A DNA stretch of 62,128 nt. Origin: Gordonia amicalis NBRC 100051 = JCM 11271 (GTDB taxonomy: Bacteria; Actinomycetota; Actinomycetes; Mycobacteriales; Mycobacteriaceae). Shown piece by piece: positions 18,836-28,899 of the stretch (the stretch's first letter is position 1; every line of letters starts with the position of its first letter). The DNA is taken from NCBI RefSeq assembly GCF_000332995.1, contig NZ_BANS01000039.1, forward strand, positions 1 to 62,128. The letters are read 5' to 3'. A model generated the notes under the pieces. That model saw nothing but the letters and a program-made list of their open reading frames with translations. It was not told where the DNA came from and made no database searches. Both the position numbers and the translations under genes were made by a program.

Positions 18836-19096
18836 CTAAGCCGATTTCTTGACGTCGGAGTTCGACGGCGTGCCCGGCTGAGTCGTGTCGGCCGGCGGCA
18901 GCTCACGCTGCGCAGCGTCGGGGTTAGCCGTCGTATCGGTCGGCTTGTCGTCCTTCTGCATCTCCTTGACCTCGCTCTTGAAGATGCGCAACGACTGTCC
19001 GAGACCTCGGGCGGCGTCCGGCAGCTTCTTCGAGCCGAACAGGATCAGCAGCACGACGGCGACGATCGCCCAGTGCCACCACGAAGTGAAGCCCAT
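18836..19096 (-). CDS. tatA: Sec-independent protein translocase TatA
   Basis: An 86-residue single-helix pore component of the Tat system. The membrane segment ([21 protein letters not shown]) contains the typical FG-x-KKLP hinge before an amphipathic helix ([20 protein letters not shown]), and the rest is a polar tail. It lies 20 bp before tatC and 73 bp after pafC on the same strand. Confidence 0.95.
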   Translation of the reverse strand: MGFTSWWHWAIVAVVLLILFGSKKLPDAARGLGQSLRIFKSEVKEMQKDDKPTDTTANPDAAQRELPPADTTQPGTPSNSDVKKSA

Positions 19097-19169
19097 GAGA
19101 TCACCCTTCAGATCGGATCCAGACCGATCCCAATGCTACCCGAGTTGCCCGCGCGGGGTGGACCGCCGG

Positions 19170-20141
19170 TCAGCGGTAGCGTTCGCGAGCGCTCGCCGCC
19201 GATTCGACGACCGCCGCCGCGACCCCGGGATCGTCGACGACGCGGACCGCTCCGCCGAACCCGAGCAGTAGGCGGGTGAGCCATTCCGGCGAACCGTAGA
19301 CCATGCGGGCCCGGACCGGTGCCTGTGGATCGCGGTCGGAGATCGAGGTGACCGGCTCGACCGGGTAGTAGTCGAGGATCCACAGGTGATCGGGGTCGAT
19401 GTCGAGTTCGACCGCGGGTAGATCCGGGTTCTCCGGGACCAGTACCGACTGCGACGACGACTCGGCCTCGGCCGGCGGGTTGCTCGGTTCGTCGAGTTCG
19501 ACGGCGGTGTCGATGCGGTCGAAGCGGAACAGCCGCACGCCTTCGGCCATCCGGCACCACGCCTCGAGGTAGGTGTGCTGATCCATCACCTGCAGGCGGA
19601 TCGGGTCGACGACGCGTTCGGTGACGCTGTCCCGGCTCGCCGAGTAGTAGTTCAGCCGGAGCGCCCGTGCCCGCCGCACGGCTTCGCGGACGGTCGTGAA
19701 GGTCGGGTTCTCCCCCGGCGCCGCCTCCGATTCCGGGCCGGCGTCGGACAGGCCGGGCACGGCGGTGGCGCCCACCGCCTCCTCGATCTTGGCGATCGCA
19801 CGCCGCGCGGCGGCCACGTCGACGACACCGGGCGTCTCCACGAGGGCACGCAGTGCCACGAGGAGCGTGCTGGCCTCGACGGTGGTGAGTCGTAGCGGGC
19901 GGTCCATACCCGCGGTGAACCCCACGTTGACGAAGCCCTCGCTGAACTCGAGCTCGATCAGGTCGTCGGGGTAATAGCCGGGGAGCCCACACACGAAGAG
20001 CAGTTCGAGATCCTTGGTGAGCTGCGTCTGCGTGACGCCGAGTTCACGCGCGGCCTGCTCGATCGAGATGCCGCGTCGAGCCTGGAAATACGGGACCATC
20101 GCCAGCAGCCGGTTGAGGCGCGACGGCTGTGCACCGGCCAT
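19170..20141 (-). CDS. pafC: Transcriptional regulator PafC (WYL domain)
   Basis: PafC pairs with PafB as a DNA-damage-responsive activator of a RecA-independent repair regulon (known from mycobacteria). The 323-residue protein has an N-terminal helix-turn-helix (RLNRLLAMVPYFQARRGIS, then EQAARELGVTQTQL), a WYL domain (residues about 150-230) and a C-terminal WCX-type part. The ATG overlaps the pafB stop (TGATG), so the pair is translationally coupled. It lies directly downstream of the proteasome genes. Confidence 0.95.
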   Translation of the reverse strand: MAGAQPSRLNRLLAMVPYFQARRGISIEQAARELGVTQTQLTKDLELLFVCGLPGYYPDDLIELEFSEGFVNVGFTAGMDRPLRLTTVEASTLLVALRALVETPGVVDVAAARRAIAKIEEAVGATAVPGLSDAGPESEAAPGENPTFTTVREAVRRARALRLNYYSASRDSVTERVVDPIRLQVMDQHTYLEAWCRMAEGVRLFRFDRIDTAVELDEPSNPPAEAESSSQSVLVPENPDLPAVELDIDPDHLWILDYYPVEPVTSISDRDPQAPVRARMVYGSPEWLTRLLLGFGGAVRVVDDPGVAAAVVESAASARERYR

Positions 20142-21133
20142 CAGGCATTCACCCCCGCCAGCCGGTCCAGACCGGCGATGACGAGGTCGCGCAGTTCCGG
20201 CGGGTCGAGGACGACCGCGTCCCGACCCACACCCAGCACCATGCGCGCCACCGCGGACAGTGAGTGGATGTCGAGGGTCAACACGTCGCCTGGCTCACCG
20301 TCGAGGTCACCGGGCTCCGACGACGTCGCGGCCCGGCGCAGACCCGCGGCACGGCCGGCGGCCACCCAGATACCGGCGGTACGTCCATCGGTGTTCGCCG
20401 CGGAGTCGACCGCCGCGGACACGATCTGCTGGAGGTCGGTGCCGACGGGCACCACGACGGCGTCGGCGGGCCCGACCGGGGTCACCGACGAGATCCGCGA
20501 CAACCGGAAAGTACGGGTGGCGTTGCGATCGAGATCGTGACCGACGACGTACCAGCGACCCCGGTGCGACACCACTCCCCACGGCTCCACGCGACGGGCC
20601 GCGGGGGTTGCCGTCGCCGACGATCGGTGGGTGAACTCGACGGCCCGTCTGGCCTGGATCGCGGCCAGCAGTCCGGCGATGACCTGTTCGGAACCCATCG
20701 AGCGCGACGAGCCGCCTGCGGTGATGCCGAGGTCGTCCTCGGAGCGAACGTCGAGGCCGGCGGCGCGGAGTTTGAGGATCGCGGTCTGCGACAGCGTGGA
20801 CACCTCAGGGGTGTCCCAGAGCGCGGCGGCCATGGCGATCGCGGCCGCCTCGTCGGAGTCCAGAGAGATGTCGGGCAGCTCGTAGGTGTCCCGGTCGATG
20901 CGGTATCCCTCGGCGCCCGCCGCCATCGGCGAACGGCCGGTGACCAGCGGGATACCGAGGTCGCGCAGTTCGTTCTTGTCGCGCTCGAACATCCGGTTGA
21001 ACGCCTCGTCGGACTGGTCACCGTCCTGGTAGCCGGCGACATTGCGTCGGATGTACTCGGCGGTGACGTACTGCCGCGTCCACAACAGACAGATCACCAG
21101 ATTGAGCAGTCGCTCGACTTTGGGAGTGGCCAC
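20141..21133 (-). CDS. pafB: Transcriptional regulator PafB (WYL domain)
   Basis: PafB is the partner of PafC. The 330-residue protein starts with a winged helix-turn-helix (VERLLNLVICLLWTRQYVTA, then RDKNELRDLGIPLV) and has a WYL domain with VEPWGVVSHRGRWYVVGHD near residue 195. The start is GTG at 21133, with a TAACCT box 6 nt upstream. It lies 45 bp after pafA and may be read both from the pafA transcript and from its own promoter. Confidence 0.95.
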   Translation of the reverse strand: MATPKVERLLNLVICLLWTRQYVTAEYIRRNVAGYQDGDQSDEAFNRMFERDKNELRDLGIPLVTGRSPMAAGAEGYRIDRDTYELPDISLDSDEAAAIAMAAALWDTPEVSTLSQTAILKLRAAGLDVRSEDDLGITAGGSSRSMGSEQVIAGLLAAIQARRAVEFTHRSSATATPAARRVEPWGVVSHRGRWYVVGHDLDRNATRTFRLSRISSVTPVGPADAVVVPVGTDLQQIVSAAVDSAANTDGRTAGIWVAAGRAAGLRRAATSSEPGDLDGEPGDVLTLDIHSLSAVARMVLGVGRDAVVLDPPELRDLVIAGLDRLAGVNA

Positions 21134-21139
21134 TGCGTC

Positions 21140-21145
21140 AGGTTA
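21140..21145 (-). promoter_or_regulatory. Putative -10 box of pafBC (leaderless)
   Basis: TAACCT lies 6 nt before the pafB GTG, in the short pafA-pafB gap. It would allow pafBC expression apart from pafA. Confidence 0.45.
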
Positions 21146-21178
21146 GATCGTCGCCGATCGGGCCGTGCGGAGGCACGC

Positions 21179-22537
21179 TCACATGGATGCGATCAGCCGG
21201 TCGACCCGCTCGTCGACGCTGCGGAACGGGTCCTTGCACAGCACGGTGCGCTGGGCCTGGTCGTTCAGCTTGAGGTGCACCCAGTCGACGGTGAAGTCGC
21301 GGCCGGCCTTCTGCGCCGCCGAGATGAAGTCACCACGCAGCTTGGCGCGGGTCGTCTGCGGCGGCTCGTTGACGGCTGTCTTGATGGCCTCGTCGGTGGT
21401 CGCGCGGGCCACGAGTCCCTTGCGCATCAAGACGTCGAACACACCGCGCCCGCGCTTGATGTCGTGAAAGGCGAGGTCGAGCTGGGCGATCTTCGGATCC
21501 GACAGCTCCATCGAGTACTTGTCCTGATAGCGCTGGAACAGCTTGCGCTTGATGACCCAGTCGATCTCGGTGTCGACCTTGGCGAAGTCGTCGGCCTCGA
21601 CCGCGTCGAGCATGCGACCCCACAGGTCGACGACCATGTCCATCTCGGGATCGGGACGACGGTTGGTGAGGTGCTCGACGGCACGTGCGTGATACTCGCG
21701 CTGGATGTCCAGAGCGCTGGCCTGGCGTCCGCCCGCGAGACGGACGGGACGCCGGCCGGTGGGGTCGTGGCTGACCTCGCGGATGGCGCGGATCGGATTG
21801 TCCAGGGCGAAATCCCGGAACGCCACGCCGGCCTCGATCATCTCGAGCACCAGGGCCGCCGAGCCGACCTTGAGCAGGGTCGTCATCTCGGACATGTTCG
21901 AATCGCCGACGATGACGTGCAGGCGCCGGTACTTCTCGGCGTCTGCATGCGGCTCGTCGCGCGTGTTGATGATCGGACGCGACCGGGTCGTCGCCGAGGA
22001 GACGCCCTCCCAGATGTGCTCGGCACGCTGGGACAGGCAGAAGGTGGCGGCCTTCGGGGTCTGCAGCACCTTGCCGGCGCCGCAGATGAGCTGACGGGTC
22101 ACCAGGAACGGCAGGAGCACGTCGGAGATCCGGGAGAACTCCCCCGCCCGCACGACGAGGTAGTTCTCGTGGCAGCCGTAGGAGTTGCCCGCGGAGTCGG
22201 TGTTGTTCTTGAACAGGTAGATGTCGCCGCCGATGCCCTCGTCGGCGAGACGCTGCTCGGCGTCGACGAGCAGATCCTCCAGGACGAGTTCGCCGGCGCG
22301 GTCGTGGTTGATCAACTGGATGAGGCTGTCGCACTCGGCAGTCGCGTACTCGGGATGCGACCCGACGTCGAGATACAGCCGTGCGCCGTTCTGCAGGAAG
22401 ACGTTCGAGGAGCGTCCCCACGACACGACCCGGCGGAACAGATACCGGGCCACCTCGTCAGGACTCAGCCGCCGATGACCGTGGAAGGTGCACGTGACAC
22501 CGAACTCGGTCTCGATGCCCATGATTCGTCGCTGCAC
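21179..22537 (-). CDS. pafA: Pup--protein ligase PafA
   Basis: PafA joins the C-terminal glutamate of deamidated Pup to lysines of target proteins, using ATP. The 452-residue protein has the glutamine-synthetase-like start [10 protein letters not shown], with metal-binding glutamates and the catalytic aspartate Asp57 in [21 protein letters not shown] and [15 protein letters not shown] motifs are shared with Dop. The start is GTG 22537, with TAGGGT 7 nt upstream; an internal ATG at residue 6 (MGIETEF) is an alternative. It is downstream of prcA by 72 bp. Confidence 0.96.
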   Translation of the reverse strand: MQRRIMGIETEFGVTCTFHGHRRLSPDEVARYLFRRVVSWGRSSNVFLQNGARLYLDVGSHPEYATAECDSLIQLINHDRAGELVLEDLLVDAEQRLADEGIGGDIYLFKNNTDSAGNSYGCHENYLVVRAGEFSRISDVLLPFLVTRQLICGAGKVLQTPKAATFCLSQRAEHIWEGVSSATTRSRPIINTRDEPHADAEKYRRLHVIVGDSNMSEMTTLLKVGSAALVLEMIEAGVAFRDFALDNPIRAIREVSHDPTGRRPVRLAGGRQASALDIQREYHARAVEHLTNRRPDPEMDMVVDLWGRMLDAVEADDFAKVDTEIDWVIKRKLFQRYQDKYSMELSDPKIAQLDLAFHDIKRGRGVFDVLMRKGLVARATTDEAIKTAVNEPPQTTRAKLRGDFISAAQKAGRDFTVDWVHLKLNDQAQRTVLCKDPFRSVDERVDRLIASM

Positions 22538-22544
22538 TTGATCA

Positions 22545-22550
22545 ACCCTA
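22545..22550 (-). promoter_or_regulatory. Putative -10 box of pafA (leaderless)
   Basis: TAGGGT lies 7 nt before the GTG at 22537. Confidence 0.45.
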
Positions 22551-22609
22551 CTCGCGGGACCCGCGGTCGACCGGCCATAACAGCCGGGTCGACCGCGTTT
22601 CGTCGCGTT

Positions 22610-23413
22610 CTAATTCGATCCGTCGGAAGTGTCCCCGCCGGAAGTGGTGTCGTCCGCCGGGGCAGCCTGCGCCGACGCATCGGCGGCGGGGGTCTCGGCC
22701 GTCGGCAGGAGTTCCTCGACCGCGGCGGAGGTCAGGCGTTTGAACGCCCGTCGCGGCCGGTTGCGATCGAGAATCGCGACCTCGAGGTCACCGGCGGTCA
22801 GCTCCCGCGGCGACGCCGGGGCGCCGTTTCCGGAGTCGGCCGGCGTGGCGAGTGCCCGGACCGCGACCCCGATCGCCTCGGCGAGCGGCATGTCGGGCGC
22901 GTAACTCTCCTTGAGAGCCGCCGCGATCGGTTCGGTCGCGCCGCCCATCACCAGGAACCGGGTCTCGTCGGTGATCGACCCGTCGTAGGAGATGCGGTAC
23001 AGCTGAGACTGTTTCGGCTTGCCCGCCCGGCCGACCTCGGCCACGCACAGCTCGACCTCGAACGGCTTGGGCTGTTCGGTGAAGACGCTGCCCAACGCGT
23101 TGGCGTAGGTGTTCGCCAGCGACAGACCGGACACGTCGGCGCGGTCGTAGCTGTAGCCGCGCATGTCGGCGAGCTGGATGCCCGCCTTGCGCAGACTCTC
23201 GAACTCGTTGTACTTGCCCACCGCGGCGAAGCCGATGCGGTCGTAGATCTCGCTGGTCTTGCGCAGGGTGTTCGACGGGTTCTCCGCGACGAACAGCACG
23301 CCGTCGGCGTAGGTCAGGATCACCACCGAACGGCCCCGTGCGATGCCCTTGCGCGCGAGCTCCGAGCGATCGCGCATGATCTGCTCGGCACTGGCGTAGT
23401 ACGGGAAGGTCAT
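22610..23413 (-). CDS. prcA: 20S proteasome alpha subunit PrcA
   Basis: PrcA forms the outer, non-catalytic rings of the 20S proteasome and its gate. The 267-residue protein begins [20 protein letters not shown], with the gating N-terminus and H0 helix, followed by [22 protein letters not shown]. The C-terminal 40 residues are Ala/Thr/Asp rich and probably flexible. The ATG overlaps the prcB stop as ATGA, which suits equal production of alpha and beta subunits. Confidence 0.96.
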   Translation of the reverse strand: MTFPYYASAEQIMRDRSELARKGIARGRSVVILTYADGVLFVAENPSNTLRKTSEIYDRIGFAAVGKYNEFESLRKAGIQLADMRGYSYDRADVSGLSLANTYANALGSVFTEQPKPFEVELCVAEVGRAGKPKQSQLYRISYDGSITDETRFLVMGGATEPIAAALKESYAPDMPLAEAIGVAVRALATPADSGNGAPASPRELTAGDLEVAILDRNRPRRAFKRLTSAAVEELLPTAETPAADASAQAAPADDTTSGGDTSDGSN

Positions 23414-24306
23414 CGGGCACCTCCCTCGTGCTCGGCGGTCCGGCGTTCGACGACGGCCCGCGCCGCATTCTCGATCTCGGTCGCGTCCACCTCCCGCGCG
23501 CCCTCGGCGTCGACGACGGCGGCCATCGGGAAGATCTTGCGCACCAGGTCGGGTCCGCCGGTCGCCGAATCGTCGTCGGCGGCGTCGTAGAGCGACTCGA
23601 CCGCGATCGCGAGCGCCTCGCCGGCGGTCAGATCGGAGCGGTAGAGCTTCTTCAGCGAGGACTTCGCGAACACCGATCCGGAACCGATGGCGGTGTAGCC
23701 GCCGAACTCCTCGTGCCGGTCACCTGCGACGTCGAAGCTGAAGATCCGGCCACGCTCGGTCGGATCCTCGTGGTCGATGTCGTAGCCGACGAGCAGCGGG
23801 ATGGCGGCGAGACCCTGCAGGGCCGCCCCGAGATTGCCGCGAACCATGGTCGCGAGCCGGCTGACCTTGCCGTCGAGGGTGAGCGGGACGCCTTCGATCT
23901 TCTCGTAGTGCTCGAGTTCGACGGCGAAGAGCCGCACCATCTCGATCGCGATACCCGCGGTACCGGCGATGCCGGCCGCCGAGTACTCGTCGGTGATGTA
24001 GACCTTCTTGACGTCTCGCGTCGCGATCAGGTTGCCCATCGTGGCGCGACGGTCACCGGCGAGCACCACACCGCCCGGGTACGACACGGCGACGATCGTC
24101 GTGCCGTGCGGGATGTCTCCGGCGCCGTCCGCACCGCCCGCGAAGGACCCCACGCGATCAACCTGAGCCTGCGGAAGCTGCTCGGGCGCGTGCATCCGCA
24201 GGAATTCGGTGAACGACGAGATGTCGGCACTCAGAGAGGATCTGGGGGCAGCGGAACCCGTACGAAGTTGTGAGAAAGGGGGCAGTGATCCGAACCCGTC
24301 GTTCAC
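23410..24306 (-). CDS. prcB: 20S proteasome beta subunit PrcB
   Basis: PrcB is the catalytic N-terminal-threonine hydrolase of the proteasome core. The 298-residue precursor has a propeptide of 68 residues that ends in DIPHG, and the active Thr69 begins [20 protein letters not shown] after self-cleavage. The conserved lysine lies in [18 protein letters not shown]. The ATG overlaps the pup stop (ATGA) and its stop overlaps prcA, so pup-prcB-prcA is one coupled unit. Confidence 0.97.
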   Translation of the reverse strand: MNDGFGSLPPFSQLRTGSAAPRSSLSADISSFTEFLRMHAPEQLPQAQVDRVGSFAGGADGAGDIPHGTTIVAVSYPGGVVLAGDRRATMGNLIATRDVKKVYITDEYSAAGIAGTAGIAIEMVRLFAVELEHYEKIEGVPLTLDGKVSRLATMVRGNLGAALQGLAAIPLLVGYDIDHEDPTERGRIFSFDVAGDRHEEFGGYTAIGSGSVFAKSSLKKLYRSDLTAGEALAIAVESLYDAADDDSATGGPDLVRKIFPMAAVVDAEGAREVDATEIENAARAVVERRTAEHEGGAR

Positions 24307-24494
24307 TGGCCGCCCTTCTGCACGTAAGCACGCACGAAGTCCTCGGCGTTCTCCTCGAGCACGTCATCGATCTCGTCGAGCAGGTCGTCGGTGTCCTCGG
24401 CCAGCTTCTCGCGACGTTCCTGTCCGGCACCGGAATCGGGGCCAACGCCCTCATCGTCGCCGCCGCCACCACGCTTGGTCTGTTCCTGCGCCAT
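24303..24494 (-). CDS. pup: Prokaryotic ubiquitin-like protein Pup
   Basis: Pup is the small disordered tag that marks proteins for the mycobacterial-type proteasome. The protein is 63 residues, rich in Gly, Asp and Glu, with the Mpa-binding helical stretch near 27-56 ([20 protein letters not shown]). It ends VQKGGQ, so Dop must deamidate the last Gln to Glu before ligation. A near-perfect SD (AAGGAGG) precedes the ATG. It is followed by prcB with a 4-bp overlap and preceded by a structured leader. Confidence 0.97.
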   Translation of the reverse strand: MAQEQTKRGGGGDDEGVGPDSGAGQERREKLAEDTDDLLDEIDDVLEENAEDFVRAYVQKGGQ

Positions 24495-24654
24495 CTGCTG
24501 CCTCCTTGAAACCGATCGCCCCTTGGCGGGCTACCCGCGACCGACCACCATCGGGTCTGAAGACCCTGGGATCTCACCGGCTTCCGCCGGGCGGTGATCC
24601 CTGGTGAATCGGCCTCGGAATCGTGTGGTCCCACACTACCCGTGGCGGCGACAA
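24495..24654 (-). promoter_or_regulatory. pup promoter and three-hairpin leader
   Basis: Reading toward pup, there is TTGTCG (24654-24649), 10 nt, then TAGTGT (24638-24633), a plausible promoter. The -10 overlaps a perfect palindrome GTGTGG-TC-CCACAC (24623-24636). The leader then folds into three simple hairpins: GGGATCACCG/CGGTGAGATCCC (24601-24568), GGGTCT-TC-AGACCC (24566-24553) and GCGGG-TAG-CCCGC (24538-24526). The SD AAGGAGG follows. The TTGTC/TANNNT arrangement is close to, but 1 nt shorter than, the RecA-independent (PafBC-type) promoter pattern. Function is inferred. Confidence 0.45.
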
Positions 24655-24687
24655 CTGGGGCGAAACGAAGCACATGCCACGCGCGTG

Positions 24688-26187
24688 TCAGGTCGTCAGC
24701 TGGTCGACCAATTCGGCGGCGGAGTTGACCGAATCGAGAAGCTTGCCCACGTGGGCCTGCGTCCCGCGGAGCGGCTCGAGGGTCGGGATGCGGACGAGCG
24801 AGTCCCCACCGAGGTCGAAGATGACCGAATCCCAGCTGGCCGCGGCGACATCGGCTCCGAAACGACGCAGGCACTCCCCGCGGAAGTAGGCGCGGGTGTT
24901 GCGCGGCGGTTCGTGGATGGCGGCGAGCACGTCGTTCTCGTCGACGAGGCGCTTCATCGAGCCGCGCGCGACGAGGCGGTTGTAGAGCCCCTTGTCGAGT
25001 CGGACATCGGAGTACTGCAGGTCGATGAGGTGCAGGCGCGGCGCCGACCACGACAGGCCCTCACGCTGGCGGAAGCCCTCCAGGATCCGCAGCTTGGCGG
25101 GCCAGTCGAGGATGTCGGCGCACTCCATCGGGTCGCGTTCGAGGCGGTCGAGCACATCCGCCCAGGTCTCGAGGACGTGCTTGGCGCGCTCGTCGTCGGA
25201 GTGCTCCTGCTCGTGGAACTTCACGCAGCGTTCCAGGTACTCGCGCTGCAGGGCCAGACCGGTCAGCTCGCGGCCGTCGGCGAGCGCCACCGTGGCGGTC
25301 AGGGTCGGGTCGTGACTGATGGTGTGCACGGCCTGGACCGGGCGGGCGAGCTCGATGTCGGAGAAGTCGACGCCCGCCTCGATGAGATCGAGGACCAGCG
25401 CGGTGGTCCCGACCTTGAGGTAGGTGGCGGTCTCGGCCAGGTTGGCGTCGCCGATTATGACGTGCAGCCGGCGGTAACGCTCGGGGTCGGCGTGCGGCTC
25501 GTCGCGGGTGTTGATGATGCCGCGCTTGAGGGTGGTCTCGAGGCCGACCTCGACCTCGATGTAGTCGGAGCGCTGGGACAGCTGGTAGCCCGACTCGTCG
25601 CCGGACTGCCCGATGCCCACGCGGCCGGAGCCGGTGATGACCTGGCGTGAGGCGAAGAACGTGGTCAGTCCGGCGATGACCGCGGTGAACGGCGTCTCGC
25701 GGGCCATGAGGTAGTTCTCGTGGGTGCCGTAGGAGGCGCCCTTGCCGTCGATGTTGTTCTTGTAGAGCTGGAGTTTCGGAGCGCCCGGCACGCTCGCCAC
25801 GTGACGCGCGGCGGCCTCCATGACGCGTTCGCCCGCCTTGTCCCAGATCACGGCGTCGAGCGGGTCGGTCACCTCGGGTGCGGAGTACTCGGGATGGGCG
25901 TGGTCGACGTACAGGCGGGCGCCGTTGGTGAGGATCATGTTAGCGGCGCCGATCTCGTCGGCGTCGATGATCGGGGCCGGCCCGGACCCGCGACCGAGGT
26001 CGAAGCCGCGGGCGTCGCGGAGCGGGGATTCGACCTCGTAGTCCCAGCGCGTGCGCTTGGCCCGGGGCACCCCGGCCGCCGCCGCATAGGCGAGAACGGC
26101 CTGGGTGGAGGTCATGATCGGATTCGCGGTCGGGTCGCCGGGGGCGGAGATTCCGTACTCGACCTCGGTACCGATGATTCGCTGCAT
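24688..26187 (-). CDS. dop: Depupylase / Pup deamidase Dop
   Basis: Dop converts the C-terminal Gln of Pup to Glu and also removes Pup from tagged proteins. The 499-residue protein is a PafA homologue with [11 protein letters not shown], the catalytic Asp region [15 protein letters not shown], and [10 protein letters not shown]. The Dop-specific flexible loop near residues 40-80 ([20 protein letters not shown]) is present. The ORF is open upstream, but the ATG at 26187 gives the known N-terminus MQRIIGTE and has TACCCT 6 nt upstream. It is divergent from glgP, and pup follows after 193 bp. Confidence 0.96.
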   Translation of the reverse strand: MQRIIGTEVEYGISAPGDPTANPIMTSTQAVLAYAAAAGVPRAKRTRWDYEVESPLRDARGFDLGRGSGPAPIIDADEIGAANMILTNGARLYVDHAHPEYSAPEVTDPLDAVIWDKAGERVMEAAARHVASVPGAPKLQLYKNNIDGKGASYGTHENYLMARETPFTAVIAGLTTFFASRQVITGSGRVGIGQSGDESGYQLSQRSDYIEVEVGLETTLKRGIINTRDEPHADPERYRRLHVIIGDANLAETATYLKVGTTALVLDLIEAGVDFSDIELARPVQAVHTISHDPTLTATVALADGRELTGLALQREYLERCVKFHEQEHSDDERAKHVLETWADVLDRLERDPMECADILDWPAKLRILEGFRQREGLSWSAPRLHLIDLQYSDVRLDKGLYNRLVARGSMKRLVDENDVLAAIHEPPRNTRAYFRGECLRRFGADVAAASWDSVIFDLGGDSLVRIPTLEPLRGTQAHVGKLLDSVNSAAELVDQLTT

Positions 26188-26193
26188 GCTTCG

Positions 26194-26199
26194 AGGGTA
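26194..26199 (-). promoter_or_regulatory. Putative -10 box of dop (leaderless)
   Basis: TACCCT lies 6 nt before the dop ATG. Confidence 0.45.
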
Positions 26200-26255
26200 G
26201 AGGGTGAGGCGGAGACGCCCACAGCGTCCCGCTCGCAGGGCGGGCCCGGTGGCAG

Positions 26256-26261
26256 TACCGT
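26256..26261 (+). promoter_or_regulatory. Putative -10 box of glgP (leaderless)
   Basis: TACCGT lies 7 nt before the GTG at 26269. It supports this start over the longer open frame upstream, which runs antisense to dop. Confidence 0.45.
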
Positions 26262-26268
26262 CGTCGCC

Positions 26269-28740
26269 GTGAAAGCTTTCCGCCGGTTCACCGTTCGGGT
26301 GCCGCTGCCCACCGAACTCGCCGCTCTGGGCCCCCTGTCGCACAACCTGCGCTGGGTGTGGAACCCGCCGACCCAGGAGTTGTTCGCCACGATCGACGCC
26401 GAGCGGTGGGAGTCGACCGGCGACCCGCTCCGGGTGCTCGCCGACGTCGACCCGGCCCGGCTCACCGAGCTGGCGGCCGACGAGGACTTCCGCGCGCGGG
26501 TGTCGGCGCTCCAGGCGGACCTCGAGGAGTACCTCGACGCGCCGCAATGGTTCGGCGGATACGCGCAAACCCATCCGGTGCCGCCCGGGATCGCGTACTT
26601 CTCCATGGAGTTCGGTGTCTCCGAGGTGCTGCCCATCTACTCCGGCGGACTCGGGATCCTCGCGGGTGACCACCTGAAGGCCGCCTCGGATCTCGGCCTC
26701 CCCCTGATCGGCGTCGGGCTGTTCTACCGGTCCGGCTACTTTCGTCAGAGCCTCGACCACGAGGGCTGGCAGGTGGAGCGGTATCCGGTCAACGACCCGC
26801 GGGATCTGCCGCTCACCCTCCTCACCGACGGGGACGCACCCGTGGTCATCGAGATCGCGATGCCCGGCGGACGCACGCTGTCGGCCCAGGTGTGGGTCGC
26901 GAACGTCGGCCGGATCCCGTTGCTGCTCCTCGACTCCGACATCGCCGCCAACACCGACGACCAGCTCCGCGGCGTCACGGATCGGCTCTACGGCGGCGAC
27001 CAGGAACACCGCATCCTGCAGGAGATCCTGCTCGGCATCGGCGGTGTGCGTGCGCTACGCGCCTACATCCGGACCACCGGCCGGGACGAGCCGACCGTGT
27101 TCCACATGAACGAGGGCCACGCCGGATTCCTGGGCACCGAACGCATCCGGGAGTACGTGGCCGCCGGACTCGACTTCGACACCGCCGAGGCCGTCGTCCG
27201 GGCATCGAACATCTTCACCACGCACACCCCGGTGCCGGCCGGGATCCTGCCCGCGTCGACGATCACCGAACTCGGCGACGAAGCCGATCCCGGCGTGTTC
27301 AACATGGCGCACATGGGCTTTCGGCTCGGCCAGCGCAGCAACGGCGTCTCACAGCTGCATGGCGCGGTGAGCCGGGAGATGTTCGCCGACCTGTGGCCCG
27401 GGTTCGACGTCGCGGATGTGCCGATCGGTGCGGTCACCAACGGCGTTCACGGACCCACCTGGGTGTCGCGGGTGTGGCGCGACTTCGCGGCCGGTGACGA
27501 GGATTCGGCACCGGAGGTCTATGCCGGACTGCCGTCGGAGACCATCTGGTCCACCCACGAAGCATTGCGGGCCGAGCTCGTCGCCGAGGTGCGGCGTCGG
27601 GCGCACGCCAGTGGACGCGAGCGCGGGTTCACCGACGCCGAGCTCACCTGGACCGCCGACCTCTTCGATCCCGGCGTGCTGACCATCGGCTTCGCACGCC
27701 GCGCGGCCACCTACAAACGCCTCACGCTGATGCTGCGCGACCCGGATCGCATGCGCCGCATCCTCACCGACCCCGACCGGCCCGTGCAGCTCGTCATCGC
27801 GGGTAAGGCGCACCCGGCCGACGACGGCGGCAAGTCGCTCATCCAGGAAGTGGTGCGCTTCGCCGAGGATCCGCAACTGCGCGACCGCATCGTATTCCTG
27901 CCCGACTACGACATCTCGATGGCCCGGCACATCTACGCCGGCTGCGACGTGTGGCTCAACAACCCGGTGCGGCCGATGGAGGCATGCGGAACGTCGGGGA
28001 TGAAGTCGGCGCTCAACGGCGGACTCAACCTGTCCATCCTCGACGGCTGGTGGGACGAGATGGCCGACAACGACAACGGGTGGGCCATCCCGTCGGCCGA
28101 AGGCGTCGAGGACGAGAACCGGCGCGACGACCTCGAGGCCGAGGCGCTCTACGCACTTCTCGAGGACACGGTGATCCCGTTGTTCTATCGGCGGGACGAG
28201 AACGGGCTGCCGACGCGGTGGGTGGAGATGATGCGTCACACGCTCACTCGTCTGGGACCGCAGGTCCTCGCCTCCCGCATGGTCCGGGACTACACCACCG
28301 AGCTGTACTGCCCGGCCGCGACCGCCTACGTCGCGGCCTGTGCCGACGATCATGCGGGTGCACGCGATCTCGCGGAGTACCGCCGTGAGGTGGAAACCGG
28401 GTGGGGCTCGGTCGTCGTCGCGGGCGTGGACGAGGAACACGAGGACGGGCAGCTGCGTGTGTCCGCCCATGTCGCGGTCGGCGAGATCGCACCCGAGCAC
28501 CTTCGGGTCCAGCTGGTGCTCGGCCGGGTGACCGACGACGGTGAGATCGTCGATCCCGCGATCATCGACATGAGTCCGGCGGGCGACCGGGATCCGTCGG
28601 GCCGGGTGATCTTCTCTGTTCTGGCCACCCCGCCCGCGTCGGGTCACCTCGGGTACACGGTGCGCGTCCTCCCCCACCACGAACAGCTCTCGCACGACGC
28701 CGAGCTGGGTCTCGTGCGTTACCCGGTCGCGGGCGGATAG
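26269..28740 (+). CDS. glgP: Alpha-glucan (glycogen/maltodextrin) phosphorylase, GT35
   Basis: The enzyme releases glucose 1-phosphate from alpha-1,4-glucans with inorganic phosphate, using pyridoxal phosphate. The 823-residue protein has the N-terminal DUF3417 region (about 12-120, [17 protein letters not shown]) seen in the AgpA/Rv1328 group. The phosphorylase domain follows, with the PLP lysine Lys579 in [36 protein letters not shown] near residue 107 is typical. It sits between dop and an ABC gene, unlike M. tuberculosis, where the homologue lies elsewhere. Confidence 0.95.
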   Translation: MKAFRRFTVRVPLPTELAALGPLSHNLRWVWNPPTQELFATIDAERWESTGDPLRVLADVDPARLTELAADEDFRARVSALQADLEEYLDAPQWFGGYAQTHPVPPGIAYFSMEFGVSEVLPIYSGGLGILAGDHLKAASDLGLPLIGVGLFYRSGYFRQSLDHEGWQVERYPVNDPRDLPLTLLTDGDAPVVIEIAMPGGRTLSAQVWVANVGRIPLLLLDSDIAANTDDQLRGVTDRLYGGDQEHRILQEILLGIGGVRALRAYIRTTGRDEPTVFHMNEGHAGFLGTERIREYVAAGLDFDTAEAVVRASNIFTTHTPVPAGILPASTITELGDEADPGVFNMAHMGFRLGQRSNGVSQLHGAVSREMFADLWPGFDVADVPIGAVTNGVHGPTWVSRVWRDFAAGDEDSAPEVYAGLPSETIWSTHEALRAELVAEVRRRAHASGRERGFTDAELTWTADLFDPGVLTIGFARRAATYKRLTLMLRDPDRMRRILTDPDRPVQLVIAGKAHPADDGGKSLIQEVVRFAEDPQLRDRIVFLPDYDISMARHIYAGCDVWLNNPVRPMEACGTSGMKSALNGGLNLSILDGWWDEMADNDNGWAIPSAEGVEDENRRDDLEAEALYALLEDTVIPLFYRRDENGLPTRWVEMMRHTLTRLGPQVLASRMVRDYTTELYCPAATAYVAACADDHAGARDLAEYRREVETGWGSVVVAGVDEEHEDGQLRVSAHVAVGEIAPEHLRVQLVLGRVTDDGEIVDPAIIDMSPAGDRDPSGRVIFSVLATPPASGHLGYTVRVLPHHEQLSHDAELGLVRYPVAGG

Positions 28741-28767
28741 GAGTTGCGACGTCGTCTCACCAGGGGC

Positions 28768-28895
28768 CTTCGAGGCTCGTCGACTTCGATACGCTCCTTC
28801 GTCGCTACTCAGCCCGGCGGCTTGCGCTCCTCGCACCTCAGGCAGCAGTGGGGTCGTCGCTTGCGCGCCTCGCACCTCAGGCAGCAGAGGGATCG
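28768..28895. repeat. Composite intergenic repeats between glgP and the FHA-ABC gene
   Basis: CCTTCGAGGCTCGTCG (from 28768), a TTCGATACGC...CGTCGCTACTC module, and two copies of CTTGCGC(T/G)CCTCGCACCTCAGGCAGCAG are arranged in a row. The first and third modules occur joined inside cobN (3242-3288), and the second resembles the 49-bp unit at 11314. The repeats fill the gap between convergent genes, and I see no separate terminator hairpin. Confidence 0.75.
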
Positions 28896-28899
28896 TGCG

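Noticed and set aside
20264..23590. 1108-codon open frame antisense to pafB, pafA and prcA
   Set aside because: It spans three well-identified genes on the other strand and shows no recognisable domain.
26269..28740. glgP as recently transferred foreign DNA
   Set aside because: Its GC and codon use look like the neighbours, so only a change of gene order is supported.
28741..28899. A small gene between glgP and the FHA-ABC gene
   Set aside because: The frames only translate repeat modules and none has a start signal.
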